DNA from: Mycolicibacterium chubuense NBB4
Lineage (GTDB): Bacteria; Actinomycetota; Actinomycetes; Mycobacteriales; Mycobacteriaceae
Reading direction: 5' to 3'
DNA: 64,000 nucleotides
NCBI RefSeq assembly: GCF_000266905.1
Contig: NC_018023.1
Location: 79,624-143,623 of the forward strand
The translations under genes and the position numbers were made by a program. This document shows positions 34,924 through 43,525 of the stretch, piece by piece. The stretch's first letter is position 1. Every line of letters starts with the position of its first letter. Below the pieces are notes generated by a model. That model worked only from the letters and a program-made list of their open reading frames with translations, was not told the DNA's origin and did no database searches.

Positions 34924-35223
34924 CTAGAAGTCGATGGTCATCGCGAACGCGGCCACCTGGTCCTCGGTGGGCAGAAAAGATCCCACATTCTCGACGTGGT
35001 TGCGTTCCATCTCCAGGCGCAGCGCCAACTGGGACCGCAGGTAGGCCAGGGTGTTCAACCGGATGATCCGCGCCGCCAGCTCTTCGTCGGCGAGGTCCAT
35101 CGCCTCCGGCTCCAGTTGCACCCCGACCGTGGCGCCCTGACGGTCGACAGAGACGATGATGGACTCATCGTGGCTGGTGGCCTCGAAGACCTCCACCGTT
35201 GTCTCTTGCGCGGACTCCAGCAC
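34924..35223 (-). CDS. EspH/YbaB-like small protein
   Basis: 99 residues. A beta-rich start (IIVSVDRQGATVGVQLEPEAMDLADEELAARII) and a long helix resemble the core of EspH (DUF2694) and the YbaB fold. The start is ambiguous: GTG 35223 or TTG 35226. The gene lies between an EspC-like and an EspB-like gene; in ESX-1, EspH guides the secretion of EspE/EspF-type substrates, so a chaperone role for the neighbouring substrates is the best inference. Confidence 0.65.
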   Translation of the reverse strand: MLESAQETTVEVFEATSHDESIIVSVDRQGATVGVQLEPEAMDLADEELAARIIRLNTLAYLRSQLALRLEMERNHVENVGSFLPTEDQVAAFAMTIDF

Positions 35224-35232
35224 CAATCCCGC

Positions 35233-35547
35233 CTACGTATCGGACGGACTGATCGTGAGGCGGGCCTGGTTTTCAGCTTCGATCCGCTCGTAGTCGGCGG
35301 CCGAAGCCAACAGAGCGTCGCGCATCTCTTCGTGGCGACGCTGTTCGCTGGCCAGTGCCGCGTCACGCTTGCCGGCAACCTCGCTGATGGAGGCTTTGAC
35401 CTGGTGATACAGCGGGCCTAAGGTTTGCGCCTCGGTCGTCATGCGCTCGTTGTCGGCGCGGGCTGCTTTGATCTGGTCGATCGCTTGGGCATGGACTTCT
35501 GCGCGCCGACGCAGCTCAGAGGGCTCGACCTGGATTACCACACTCAC
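35233..35547 (-). CDS. EspC-like ESX substrate (DUF2580-type)
   Basis: 104 residues from GTG 35547. Two long helices with a short turn (TLGPLYHQV) and a C-terminal Y-E-R-I-E-A-E-N, a YxxxE export signal. Size and layout match EspC-type substrates, which are co-secreted with a PPE-like partner. The end of the protein (E-A-E-N-Q-A) is the same as in the EsxB-like protein at 20219-20521, suggesting that both dock on the same EccC site. Confidence 0.75.
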   Translation of the reverse strand: MSVVIQVEPSELRRRAEVHAQAIDQIKAARADNERMTTEAQTLGPLYHQVKASISEVAGKRDAALASEQRRHEEMRDALLASAADYERIEAENQARLTISPSDT

Positions 35548-35580
35548 AATTTAACCCCGTTCCGGTATCTGTGCGGACAG

Positions 35581-37212
35581 CTAATGCACCCCCGCCAGCA
35601 CGGTGGGAGCCGTAGCTGTGGGAGTTGTCTGGACTTGGGGACGTGCCCAGCCCAGGAAATTCGGGCCGGTCGGCATCTGCTCGACCGGGGTCACTTGCCC
35701 GTTGAGCCAGACTTTGCCGTTGCCCAGCGCCATCACTCGGTGGTCGGTGAACTGGGCGTAGTCCATCAACCTCAGCTGACTGGGCGAGACGGGATCATTC
35801 ACGGGAGCACCTGGGGGCAACACAGTGATTTGGGCTTGTCCCGCGGCGTCGTCGAGGTTGGCCCCGCCCAGAACAAGGCGCCCGGCGTGGGCGAGCTGCG
35901 GGCTCTCAGCGGTGACAGTCGAGCCGTCCGGCAGCTTCATTGAGACGTCGGGCCCGGGCTGGGCCGCCGGGACCTGTCCGCTCTCAGCCGCCGCCGGTTG
36001 AGGGTGGGCACCGTCAGCGGGTTTGGCCGCCGCGGGCTCGGTCGTCGCAGCATCCTTCTTGGCGTCATCATCGGTAGCCGTGTGCTCGGCTTTGGCATCA
36101 GCCTTCTCGGTGCTGCCGCCCTCGGCCACGTCTTTGACCGCCGACTGCGGGTCGCTCTTGTCCTGCGGCGCCCCGGTGTAGTCGTCGACGGGGCGGGCGG
36201 TCGCGTCTTTGATCGCCCCGCCGATCGCCCCGCCCAGGTTGCCAAGGCCGCCTCCCCCACCGAGGCCGCCCATTGCGGGCATCATCGACCCCATCGCGCC
36301 GGGCAGCCCGGACAAGGCGCCCATCGCCGGACCTGCCAGCCCAGCAAGGCCGCCCATCAACGGATCCGAGGCCAAACCGTTGAGCAAGGGGTCGCTGCCC
36401 AGGGGGTCACCGGTAGTGGTCCCTTGCCCAGTAGCGGGACCGCCCGCCGATTCGCTTGCGCCGCTGCCGGTTTGGCCGCTACCGGCAGTGCCGGCGGCAG
36501 GATCGGTGGACCCGGTGCCCTTGCCGGCGGAGTCCTTCACCGCGTCGTAACGCTGCGCCAGCGCGTCGAGCACCTCAGCCTTGGACTCGGCATCGATGCC
36601 CGAGGACTTGACGACGCCCAGAATCTCCTGAGTCTTGCTCTGCAAGAAGTCGTTGAGCTGCTGTTGTCCGGCCGGAGTGTCCAAAGTTGGCCCGAGCTTG
36701 TGGATTTGGTCGACGAGCGCCGATTGCAGTGCCTGCAACTGTGCTTTGCCCTGGTCAGAACCCGTCTTGGCGCCCAGGACCGCATCGATGAGTTCATCGT
36801 CGGCCTCGGCCAGCGCCGTCTTGTTCTTGGCCAGTGCGTCATCGACACGGCGGGATGCTTCGGCGGCGCGGCCCGCGAAGCCGTTGTCGGCCGGCTCAGG
36901 CGTCTGACCCGGTGTGCCAGATCCGGGTGTGTCGACACTGGCCGGCACGGTCGCAGGTGGCGTCCCGGGCGGGTCAACGAGCTTGCCGCCGTTGAACAAT
37001 GTCGGGTTGTCGAGCCGCAGCGCTCCCAAGTATTTGTCATCGAGGGTGGTCGGCAGATCCTTGTTGATCAGCCACTCCTCGGGATGGTTCTTCGCGCGCT
37101 GGTACATGTCGTTGAGCGCGGTGAAATCCGCGTCGTTCAGCGTGCCGCGCCAATCGGGCTTGTAGCGCAAGATGTGGTCGATGGCCGCGACGACCTCAGC
37201 TGCGGTGGCCAT
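35581..37212 (-). CDS. DUF4226-like ESX-associated protein
   Basis: 543 residues. Residues 1-75 are a compact, acidic N-terminal domain; about 105-220 form a helical domain (AAEASRRVDDALAKNKTALAEADDELIDAV and a following long helix) that resembles the DUF4226 family found with mycobacterial ESX genes. A Gly/Met/Ser low-complexity middle and an acidic Ala/Lys-rich stretch (about 225-430) precede a C-terminal beta-rich domain (TVTAESPQLAHAGRL ... KVWLNGQVTPV). Likely an exported effector or surface component. Start ATG 37212 overlaps the preceding stop by one base. Confidence 0.65.
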   Translation of the reverse strand: MATAAEVVAAIDHILRYKPDWRGTLNDADFTALNDMYQRAKNHPEEWLINKDLPTTLDDKYLGALRLDNPTLFNGGKLVDPPGTPPATVPASVDTPGSGTPGQTPEPADNGFAGRAAEASRRVDDALAKNKTALAEADDELIDAVLGAKTGSDQGKAQLQALQSALVDQIHKLGPTLDTPAGQQQLNDFLQSKTQEILGVVKSSGIDAESKAEVLDALAQRYDAVKDSAGKGTGSTDPAAGTAGSGQTGSGASESAGGPATGQGTTTGDPLGSDPLLNGLASDPLMGGLAGLAGPAMGALSGLPGAMGSMMPAMGGLGGGGGLGNLGGAIGGAIKDATARPVDDYTGAPQDKSDPQSAVKDVAEGGSTEKADAKAEHTATDDDAKKDAATTEPAAAKPADGAHPQPAAAESGQVPAAQPGPDVSMKLPDGSTVTAESPQLAHAGRLVLGGANLDDAAGQAQITVLPPGAPVNDPVSPSQLRLMDYAQFTDHRVMALGNGKVWLNGQVTPVEQMPTGPNFLGWARPQVQTTPTATAPTVLAGVH

Positions 37213-37439
37213 CAGCGGCTCTCTGCATGGGGGCCGACACAGCAGGCCACGGTCCGATCAGCAACCGAGACTTGCGCACCGGGCGGTGTGCCAGACAGCT
37301 GGTCAGCCGCGTCGGCGAGCGTTGCGGCCAGCAGGTGAGCCACCAAAGAGTGCATGAATCGGACGATAGGAGCGCAAGCTCTCAGCGGTCCACCACCACA
37401 GCCACATTCGCAATCAATCCCGACGATGGTCATCAACAT
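37212..37439 (-). CDS. Small Cys-rich protein at the head of the ESX operon
   Basis: Up to 75 residues, with the stop overlapping the next start by one base (TGATG), the coupling device of this operon. If translation starts at ATG 37439 the N-terminus carries C-E-C-G-C-G-G-G; a start at ATG 37355 gives 47 residues without that Cys cluster. Either way an A-D-R-T-V-A-C-C-V end remains. Neither start has a convincing ribosome-binding site. Possibly the first gene of the ESX transcript. Confidence 0.4.
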   Translation of the reverse strand: MLMTIVGIDCECGCGGGPLRACAPIVRFMHSLVAHLLAATLADAADQLSGTPPGAQVSVADRTVACCVGPHAESR

Positions 37440-37689
37440 TGCGGCTTGATCACGTATCTGCGGCGCGTCGGTGGCTTTTCTGAAAGACCATGCGCAAGGA
37501 TCTGCTCACTGGAGATTCGCAGCAATTGGGCTTATGACCAGCGTGTCTCGGCGGTTTATCCGCCAACGCGTGCGAGACTTCGGCCAGTACCACCAGTATC
37601 ACGGGGCGCAGAGGTCTCAGGATCCCCGACTTCTGCCACCCCGGCCGAGGACCGAACTCGGCGCGCACATCGAGGAAGGAGGGCGTGCT

Positions 37690-38124
37690 GTGGCCGCATC
37701 CGACGCATGTCCACCGGGCAGTCCTCGCGGCCGTCCGCATCTTGGTCCGCGCACGGTGGTGACGGCCGCACTGTGGCGCGGTCTGGAAAACGTGGTCGAC
37801 GGTGCCCGAGGCCCGTTGGATCGCTCCCCGTTTCTGGCGGACCTGCTGGCCTGGCACGTCGACCGTCCCGATCTCATGCGACACCCCGAGCTGGGCGCCG
37901 CCTTTGAGCGCCCCGGCGGTGCCGACGCCCCCGCCCCGCCGGCGCACGGGACCAAACACTGCACGGTGCGGGTACATCCGGCCGTTGCCGCCGAACTCGT
38001 CACGCGGGCGGACACCAGCGGTCTTCCCCGCGCGGTCTACAACGCCTACGTCATCGCTGAGCTGCTCGGCTCGGCGAGCCTGCAGAGGTTGTCGACACAG
38101 GAGGGGTTGCCCTTGGCGATGTGA
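37690..38124 (+). CDS. Probable plasmid DNA-binding protein (RHH-like C-terminus)
   Basis: 144 residues from GTG 37690, chosen because AGGAAGGAGG lies 8 bases upstream. The C-terminal half (CTVRVHPAVAAELVTRADTSGLPRAVYNAYVIAELLG) has the beta strand plus two helices of ribbon-helix-helix proteins. A helical segment mentioning a DLLAWHVDRPDL stretch precedes it. Diverges from the ESX operon across a 250-base gap and precedes the probable rep gene. Likely copy-number or relaxosome accessory factor; inferred. Confidence 0.6.
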   Translation: MAASDACPPGSPRGRPHLGPRTVVTAALWRGLENVVDGARGPLDRSPFLADLLAWHVDRPDLMRHPELGAAFERPGGADAPAPPAHGTKHCTVRVHPAVAAELVTRADTSGLPRAVYNAYVIAELLGSASLQRLSTQEGLPLAM

Positions 38125-38458
38125 TGTCCGGGATGACCTCTGGCCGCCCCTTGCCTGACCCACATCTCAATAGGCGTGAGCAGCCGCTAAGACGACTTAG
38201 CCCCCCGGCGGGAACCGGAGGGCGGGTCGGGCGCGAACGCCACATTCCCCGAAGGGAACTGTCTTGCAGGACAGGTCTCACGGTAATGCATGCGCTGGCC
38301 CAGGTCCAGATTTGCGCGCCGTGTTTCTTCAATTGTCCGCAGCGCATGCGGACAACTCATCGCCGCGCTACCGCGGCTGCAGTCCCACCGTGCGCCGGCG
38401 GGGCACGATCCGCACCACCCCGATCGCCGACGTCGTGGCCATCAGGCGGGGACGGCGC
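38125..38458 (+). other. Region upstream of the probable rep gene with stem-loop
   Basis: No independent gene seen. It contains GCTAAG-ACGA-CTTAGC (38186-38201), a perfect 6-bp stem with a 4-base loop, followed by a C/G-rich stretch. This may be a terminator for the preceding gene or a control element of rep. The rep frame is open from 38264 through here, so part of it could be translated from a non-ATG start. Confidence 0.4.
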
Positions 38459-39511
38459 ATGGCGGGCCGTGAGCTGCCCTCCCCCGATCAGTTCGTCAGC
38501 CTCACCGTCGAAGCCGACGCGCACGCCGGAATCGCCTGCTGGAGCGGAGGACCCGCGCGGTGGGCACATTTCACCGTGGCCACCGCATATGACCTGCGCT
38601 ACGAGCAGATCCGCGATCAGATGTCGGGGGGCATTGCGAAAGTGACGCTGGTGGCTATCGCCGCGGAGATGGCGCGATTCGCCGACCGAAGCACCGGCCG
38701 CAATTGTTGGCCCAGCAACACCACGTTGGCGGCCCGGTCGGGGTTCACCGAGCGCACCGTTCAACGAGCCCGCTCGTGCCTACGGCTGCTCGGCCTAGCC
38801 ACAGAGGTCGTCCGCGGCCGACAGCGAACCTACGTCGAGCGGATGGCGTCTTGGCGCATGGGCGACCGTAGCCGCGGCTGGACCTCGGTCTGGGCCCTGC
38901 ACGACAACCAGCAGCTCACACGGGTTATCCACAAGATGTCACCCCATCTGGAACGGTCCCCACTTAGAACACACACCTCACCTTGGAAAAAACCGTTCAC
39001 TACCCACGCGGGCGCCAAAGGCGCCCGGCAAGGCGTCGCTCCGCGCCGCCGAAGCATCGACGGCAAAGGCCAGGCGCTGGCGCGGCGCTGGCGGGCGCAT
39101 CCGAAAGCGCCGCCATGGTCACGGCGTTACAGCACCGCAGCCTGGGCAGCGGTGCTGGCTGCGCCCGCTCACGCCGGATGGAGCGCCGATGACCTCAACG
39201 GCGCTGTCTCTGATTGGCTGATCGGCGGCCACCGAATCCCCGACTCCCCCGCCCGCCCCATCGGACTCATGGGCGCCATTCTGACGGCCTACTGCGCCCA
39301 CAACGAGCTCGCGGTCCGCCCCACGGCTTACGCGGAGGCCATGGCCGCTGAAACAGCCGTGGAGCGCGCTGAGGAGCAGCGCCGGGCAGCCGCTGAGCGC
39401 GAGGCGCACGCGCAAGCTCGGGAAGTCGGCCGACAGGCCCTACACGGGTCCGGCAGAGCTCAGGTGGCAGCGATCATGGCCGAGATCAAGCGACGCCGAC
39501 GCATCGAGTGA
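38459..39511 (+). CDS. Probable plasmid replication initiator (winged-helix Rep)
   Basis: 350 residues from ATG 38459. Residues 60-130 contain a winged-helix with CWPSNTTLAARSGFTERTVQRARSCLRLLGL, the HTH_36-like motif of many actinobacterial plasmid and phage replication proteins. A basic, hydrophilic C-terminal half carries a second helical domain (SADDLNGAVSDWLIGG) and a long charged helix at the end. Location between maintenance genes and next to parAB supports Rep. The frame is open to 38264, so the start may lie upstream. Confidence 0.6.
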   Translation: MAGRELPSPDQFVSLTVEADAHAGIACWSGGPARWAHFTVATAYDLRYEQIRDQMSGGIAKVTLVAIAAEMARFADRSTGRNCWPSNTTLAARSGFTERTVQRARSCLRLLGLATEVVRGRQRTYVERMASWRMGDRSRGWTSVWALHDNQQLTRVIHKMSPHLERSPLRTHTSPWKKPFTTHAGAKGARQGVAPRRRSIDGKGQALARRWRAHPKAPPWSRRYSTAAWAAVLAAPAHAGWSADDLNGAVSDWLIGGHRIPDSPARPIGLMGAILTAYCAHNELAVRPTAYAEAMAAETAVERAEEQRRAAAEREAHAQAREVGRQALHGSGRAQVAAIMAEIKRRRRIE

Positions 39512-39537
39512 CGACTTGCGGCCCGAAGAAGGACGTC

Positions 39538-39789
39538 CTACGAGGCGCGCACCGCAGGAGCATCCTCGGCGTTGCAAAACTCACGGGCCTGCTGAATCAG
39601 ATCGTCGACAGCTGGTGCGAGCAACTCGGCGAGCTTCACGCCGCGCGCGTCGGCATAGCGCGTCAGCGCATGGTGGTCTTCCTCGCTGACGCGCTTGGCG
39701 ACAAGCTTCGACGACGCGCGATTCTCCCGATGCCGCCAGTTTCGACGTCGCCCGGCGATCTCCTCGCCCGCATTCGTGTCTGCCACCAC
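39538..39789 (-). CDS. Small RHH-like protein
   Basis: 83 residues from GTG 39789. Basic N-terminus, then KLVAKRVSEEDHHALTRYADARGVKLAELLAPAVDDLI, which matches the strand-helix-helix of ribbon-helix-helix DNA-binding proteins. It is transcribed divergently from the winged-helix regulator at 39905, and the operator array at 39852-39900 lies between the two. Possibly a copy-control or antitoxin-type protein; no toxin partner is visible. Confidence 0.55.
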   Translation of the reverse strand: MVADTNAGEEIAGRRRNWRHRENRASSKLVAKRVSEEDHHALTRYADARGVKLAELLAPAVDDLIQQAREFCNAEDAPAVRAS

Positions 39790-39851
39790 AGGCTCCGCTC
39801 AGCTCGTTTCGGGTTGCCGGCCCAGGACCTCTGAACTGGCATTACGCGATG

Positions 39852-39900
39852 CTTGTTACAGGATACTAGTAACTAGGATCTCGTAACGAGAATCCTGTAA
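39852..39900. promoter_or_regulatory. Iterated palindromic operator array
   Basis: Two 11-bp palindromes, CTAGTAACTAG (39866-39876) and CTCGTAACGAG (39880-39890), stand 14 bp apart, and are enclosed by a perfect 9-bp inverted repeat TTACAGGAT (39856-39864) / ATCCTGTAA (39892-39900). Every unit has a G-T-A-A-C or T-G-T-A-A core. The array ends 4 bases before the ATG of the winged-helix regulator, so autorepression is likely. Confidence 0.7.
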
Positions 39901-39904
39901 TACC

Positions 39905-40270
39905 ATGTCACGCGTGTCGTACGCGCAATCTGCGGGAGTTCAGGCTCTCTCGGGGATCGTGTTCGGCCAGAAGCATCGACTGGCGATCATGGCCGCCATC
40001 GCCCAGAGCGACGGCCTGGTGAATCCCTCGGATCTCGCCAGCGAGCTCGGCTTCCGATCGCAAAGCTCCATCCAGGTGCCGCTGAAGGACCTCACCGAAG
40101 CCGGCCTGATCACACGTGAGGACGGGATGGGGCGGGTGTTTTACCGCCGCAACGCGCATCCGATCTGGGCCGCCGCTTTGGAGCTGCTCAAACAAGGCCT
40201 CGCCGATGACCTTCAGGCCCCGGTACAGGACCTCCGTGACCCTCGCGGCCGCACCTCGATCAGTGAGTAG
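39905..40270 (+). CDS. Winged-helix transcriptional regulator
   Basis: 121 residues. A winged helix-turn-helix (about 25-85) reads LAIMAAIAQSDGLVNPSDLASELG, then a recognition-helix region and a wing LITREDGMGRVFYRR, in the style of ArsR/MarR-like regulators. No metal-binding Cys are present. Its own operator array directly precedes the start. It is followed, 4 bases later, by the convergent end of the DUF2637 gene. Confidence 0.75.
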   Translation: MSRVSYAQSAGVQALSGIVFGQKHRLAIMAAIAQSDGLVNPSDLASELGFRSQSSIQVPLKDLTEAGLITREDGMGRVFYRRNAHPIWAAALELLKQGLADDLQAPVQDLRDPRGRTSISE

Positions 40271-40274
40271 CGCC

Positions 40275-41114
40275 TTACCGAGGTAGAACGGCCTTGGCCG
40301 CGTCACGGATACGGGCAACGGCGTCATGGCGGATCCCCACTTGCTCGCCGATCTGGCGCAGCGGCAACGGTGGCTGATGGTCATGAAGGTGACGCAAGAC
40401 CGCGGCAATGGTCTGAGTGGGATACGACATCATCGATCCGCGTTCGTGGATCGCCGCAGCCACCGCATCCCATCGGTCGAGGCGCTCGGCGGCCAGCGCC
40501 AGGGCACTATTCTGCAATTGAGCCTGCTCGTCGGGTTTCTCGTACGGCGTGAAGCGCCACAGGATCGACAATGCGTGCGTTGCACCAACAAGGGCGACGG
40601 GAGGCACGCAGGCGATGGCGGCCGCGAACCACGGGCCCAACGGCGGCGTAGGCACTGCGGGATTGGGGATCATGGCGTGCACTGCGTTGCCGCTGACACT
40701 CACGCATGCCCCAACGGTCAGAAGAGTCCAGAAGTAGCGCCGGGCGCTGCGCTGCTCCGGGTAGGCCGAGAATGCCACCAGCGCCATCGTCGCGAGAATG
40801 ATGGCGCCATCGACGATCACCGGCCAGAGCCACGCCAAGTAGCCGGGCCACGCTGTACGTGCGGCGAGGTCGCGTAGCGAAGAGAATGACAAGACGAAGC
40901 TGGACGCACCAATCACCACCGTGATCGCGACGGCGGTGCTCCGGGTGAGGCGCACCAGTGAGAGTCGTGCAGACTGCTGCTCGCGCCTGTCGGCGGGGCT
41001 CAGGCCACGCCGTTCATCGGCTGCGCCGGATGCGGTTTCTGATCCCACTTCCTGAAGTCCGCCCTGAGCCGGCGTACTGTCCAGGCTCGCGGGCGTGTCC
41101 ATCACCGCGGTCAT
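40275..41114 (-). CDS. DUF2637-type membrane protein with C-terminal DNA-binding-like segment
   Basis: 279 residues from ATG 41114 (GGAG 8 bases upstream). A hydrophilic N-terminus (1-55), four membrane helices (about 60-190) containing AWLWPVIVDGAIILATMALVAF, the hallmark of DUF2637 proteins of actinobacterial plasmids and integrative elements, and a C-terminal cytosolic part with a helix-turn-helix-like sequence (LRQIGEQVGIRHDAVARI). In Streptomyces similar spread proteins (SpdB-type) assist intramycelial transfer. Role here unknown. Confidence 0.75.
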   Translation of the reverse strand: MTAVMDTPASLDSTPAQGGLQEVGSETASGAADERRGLSPADRREQQSARLSLVRLTRSTAVAITVVIGASSFVLSFSSLRDLAARTAWPGYLAWLWPVIVDGAIILATMALVAFSAYPEQRSARRYFWTLLTVGACVSVSGNAVHAMIPNPAVPTPPLGPWFAAAIACVPPVALVGATHALSILWRFTPYEKPDEQAQLQNSALALAAERLDRWDAVAAAIHERGSMMSYPTQTIAAVLRHLHDHQPPLPLRQIGEQVGIRHDAVARIRDAAKAVLPR

Positions 41115-43047
41115 ATGCACTTCTCCATCCGGTCGGGGTGCAGCCGATCAACGTGGCACCGCCGAGGGCCGAAGGGCGTCGCCGCGCTCTCCCCGGCATG
41201 GTGTGCCGGTGCGGAGCTCCTCTCCCCCTCTAGGCACCTACGAAAGACTCCCCGATCGAGCCCCGCCCCGTCCACCAGCAGCGGCATATTCGGGCGGATC
41301 TTCGTGTCCCCTTACACCCATATGGGAGCTTGGGCGCCTAAGTCGCGCTAGTCACCAATGCAGCCGGGCCCGGGATAACCCATAGGGGCCGTTTCCGACG
41401 GCTGTCCGTTCTCATCGGAATCTGGGGGCACATCGGCGCCATGCGTAGTGAATTGCGCCGAACAGTCAGGAAATGAGCGCTCTGACAGTCGCGGTCGGGG
41501 GCACTTCGAGACGGAGGAGGCCGGTTCACATGGTGCGCACCTGCACTGATGGTCAATCGGCCCCGATGTGTCAGATCAAGTGAGAAACCCTGCAGTGGTG
41601 CCCCCAGCTGCGAGATTGTCCCAGACGCCATAAGAACGGACAGCATGATCCTGATCGTGCTGCGGACGGTAGCGGCCAGATTCGTCACAGTGACGGATAA
41701 GCGACCCCATGGCCCTCAATCGAGGACAGCCACTTATCTCTCCCTTTCACGCCAGCCAAGCAGAACCCACGGACAGGCGCTGTCGTAGGGTCCGGGCAAC
41801 GCCTCTGGCGAGAATGCTCGGCAACCACGAGAGGCGTCTACCGCATGATCGAACGGGCGCCACCCGCTCAGAGGATGCGCCCGCCCGATGCCCCGCTGTG
41901 TCCCACATACTTCAAAGAGCATGGCAAATCGGTGACCGCGGTGTGCAGGATCCGCCACAGCTGTGTCGAACCCAACCGGTACGCTGACTCCTCCTATGTG
42001 AGCGTCGCGATCGTGGCGCTGGCCCCCACCTCGGACACCGAGTCCACCTTCGGTCTCTGCAGCAATACAACGGCACCGTGCAAGTCGGGCCTCTGCGACA
42101 TGCTCGCGCCAGTTCTGATCCACTGACGCGCGGACGTCGGACGACGCCCCGAGAAGGCACCCATGGCTGTGCGGCGGACGAGTCGCGAATGACGCCCAGA
42201 GTGGACGACACCGATCCTGTGCCGTGCCTCGGCAGATAGGCCCTGACCCAGGGAATAGCCCACCACTCCCCCCGCGCTCACGGTACAACCGCGGGCCGAC
42301 CTCCAGCGCAGCGCCAAGACCGGCGCCCGCCTAAGAACCCAGCAAACGTTCCGCGGCAACTGTTACGGCGCCTTCCTGGGAACCCAGGCGGCGGTCTCGA
42401 GGCCACGCAGAAACGGTCGACACGAGGACCCCAACGTCACCAGGCACCAGGCACCAGGCACGCTCAAGAGTGACAGGTGCAACGATCGGCTGACGCGGTG
42501 TCGGAGGCTCCGTCCTCGAGCTAAGCGCAGTCGGCCCTCTTGGAGCCAAGGATGGCGACCGGTGAGACCGGGGTCGCCTCCGCCGGTACACGCTGAAGCC
42601 GCCGTCACGAGGGTAGGCCACGCCGAGGCGTGGCATCCAGTGCCTAACTTCGCGGCCGGTTATCTGCTTTGCCGCCAGTCGGTTAGCTATCGTGGATCGA
42701 CCGAACCCAGGCTTCGTGGTGTCGTCGGTGGCTTGACAGACATCGGTCTGGGGCTTCCGTTTCAAGCGTGCAAAGGTGTTCGGGCAGCTGACCACCCCCG
42801 AATGCCTCATCGCCCAGATGGACGTCACGCGACCGCGTCCGTCGGCGGGGGTTGGCGGCAACAGAGTCGGCTAGGTCGGGAGATTGTCGTCACCACTGCG
42901 CGCATCTCCACGGTCCGCTTCGCGCTTGCTTCCGGTTGGTACGGCGAATTAGCCTGCAGATTGTTCACGGCCATCGACGCGCTGGCTTGAGTTAATCGGA
43001 GTCCCCACAAGTGTGTAGCGACAACCCGTTCCCGGTCGGATTTCATG
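41115..43047. other. About 1.9 kb without convincing genes, possible origin region
   Basis: Open frames exist on both strands but none has a good start, codon bias or recognisable protein. Composition is less periodic than in flanking genes. Three tandem CACCAGG copies lie at 42438-42458. The segment ends at the first parS-like palindrome. Between a probable rep gene and parAB this is a natural place for oriV; no DnaA boxes or AT-rich melting tract could be identified with confidence here. An AT-rich stretch occurs just beyond, at 43145-43195. Confidence 0.4.
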
Positions 43048-43071
43048 GCCAGTTTTCCGCGGAAAACTGGC
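43048..43071. repeat. parS-like palindrome 1
   Basis: A perfect 24-bp palindrome centred on TTTTCCGCGGAAAA, with arms extended to GCCAG/CTGGC. One of five related sites around parAB; probable ParB-binding centromere site. Confidence 0.8.
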
Positions 43072-43116
43072 ATGCTGGTCGAGGGTTATCCGTCGAAAGC
43101 TTCACTAGACGGCCCC

Positions 43117-43134
43117 GGTTTTCCGCGGAAAACC
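43117..43134. repeat. parS-like palindrome 2
   Basis: The same 14-bp core TTTTCCGCGGAAAA with a shorter perfect arm (GG/CC, 18 bp in all), about 69 bp from site 1 measured core to core minus flanks. Probable ParB site. Confidence 0.75.
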
Positions 43135-43375
43135 CGGGTCGGCGCCTAGTATTTAGGCAGTTCATAGCATATACGTAGGAACACTAACGGAATCTGCCAA
43201 GTGTGGCCTGGGGCAGTCCGACGTAGCCCGCGCGAGATGGGAGCGAGCTGGCTGGGATCTACCCCTAAACCCTTCTCCCCGGCTTGGGCTTGTTCAACAT
43301 CCGCCGAAGCTTGCTGCCGCCGGTGACCCCTTAGTCTTCGCGGAAACAGGCGGCGGTTCGACCTCTACGATGAGG

Positions 43376-43407
43376 CTCGGCCAGTTTTCCGCGGAAAACT
43401 GGCCGAG
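43376..43407. repeat. parS-like palindrome 3
   Basis: A perfect 32-bp palindrome, the longest of the set, with the TTTTCCGCGGAAAA core and arms CTCGGCCAG/CTGGCCGAG. It lies about 120 bp before parA and may double as the operator through which ParA or ParB represses the operon. Confidence 0.82.
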
Positions 43408-43525
43408 GTGTAACGCCATGTTCAGCGTGTCGAAATGCTGGGGGCGATCACTGCGCCGTACGCTTTGGGTGATCGCTTCAACCAGGCCGCCGCCGCGGCC
43501 GCATAACGCAAAGGCCCCCGCTCCG

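Noticed and set aside
41734..42288. 184-codon minus-strand frame and overlapping plus-strand frame at 41845-42126
   Set aside because: No codon bias, no domain, poor starts; both lie in the gene-poor segment.
42438..42458. Three CACCAGG repeats as replication iterons
   Set aside because: Too short and too few to call iterons; noted only as part of the possible origin region.
42331..42861. 176-codon minus-strand frame with an HTH-like stretch
   Set aside because: The stretch G-R-S-T-I-A-N-R-L-A is suggestive, but the rest is Arg/Pro/Ser-rich shadow-like sequence without a start signal.
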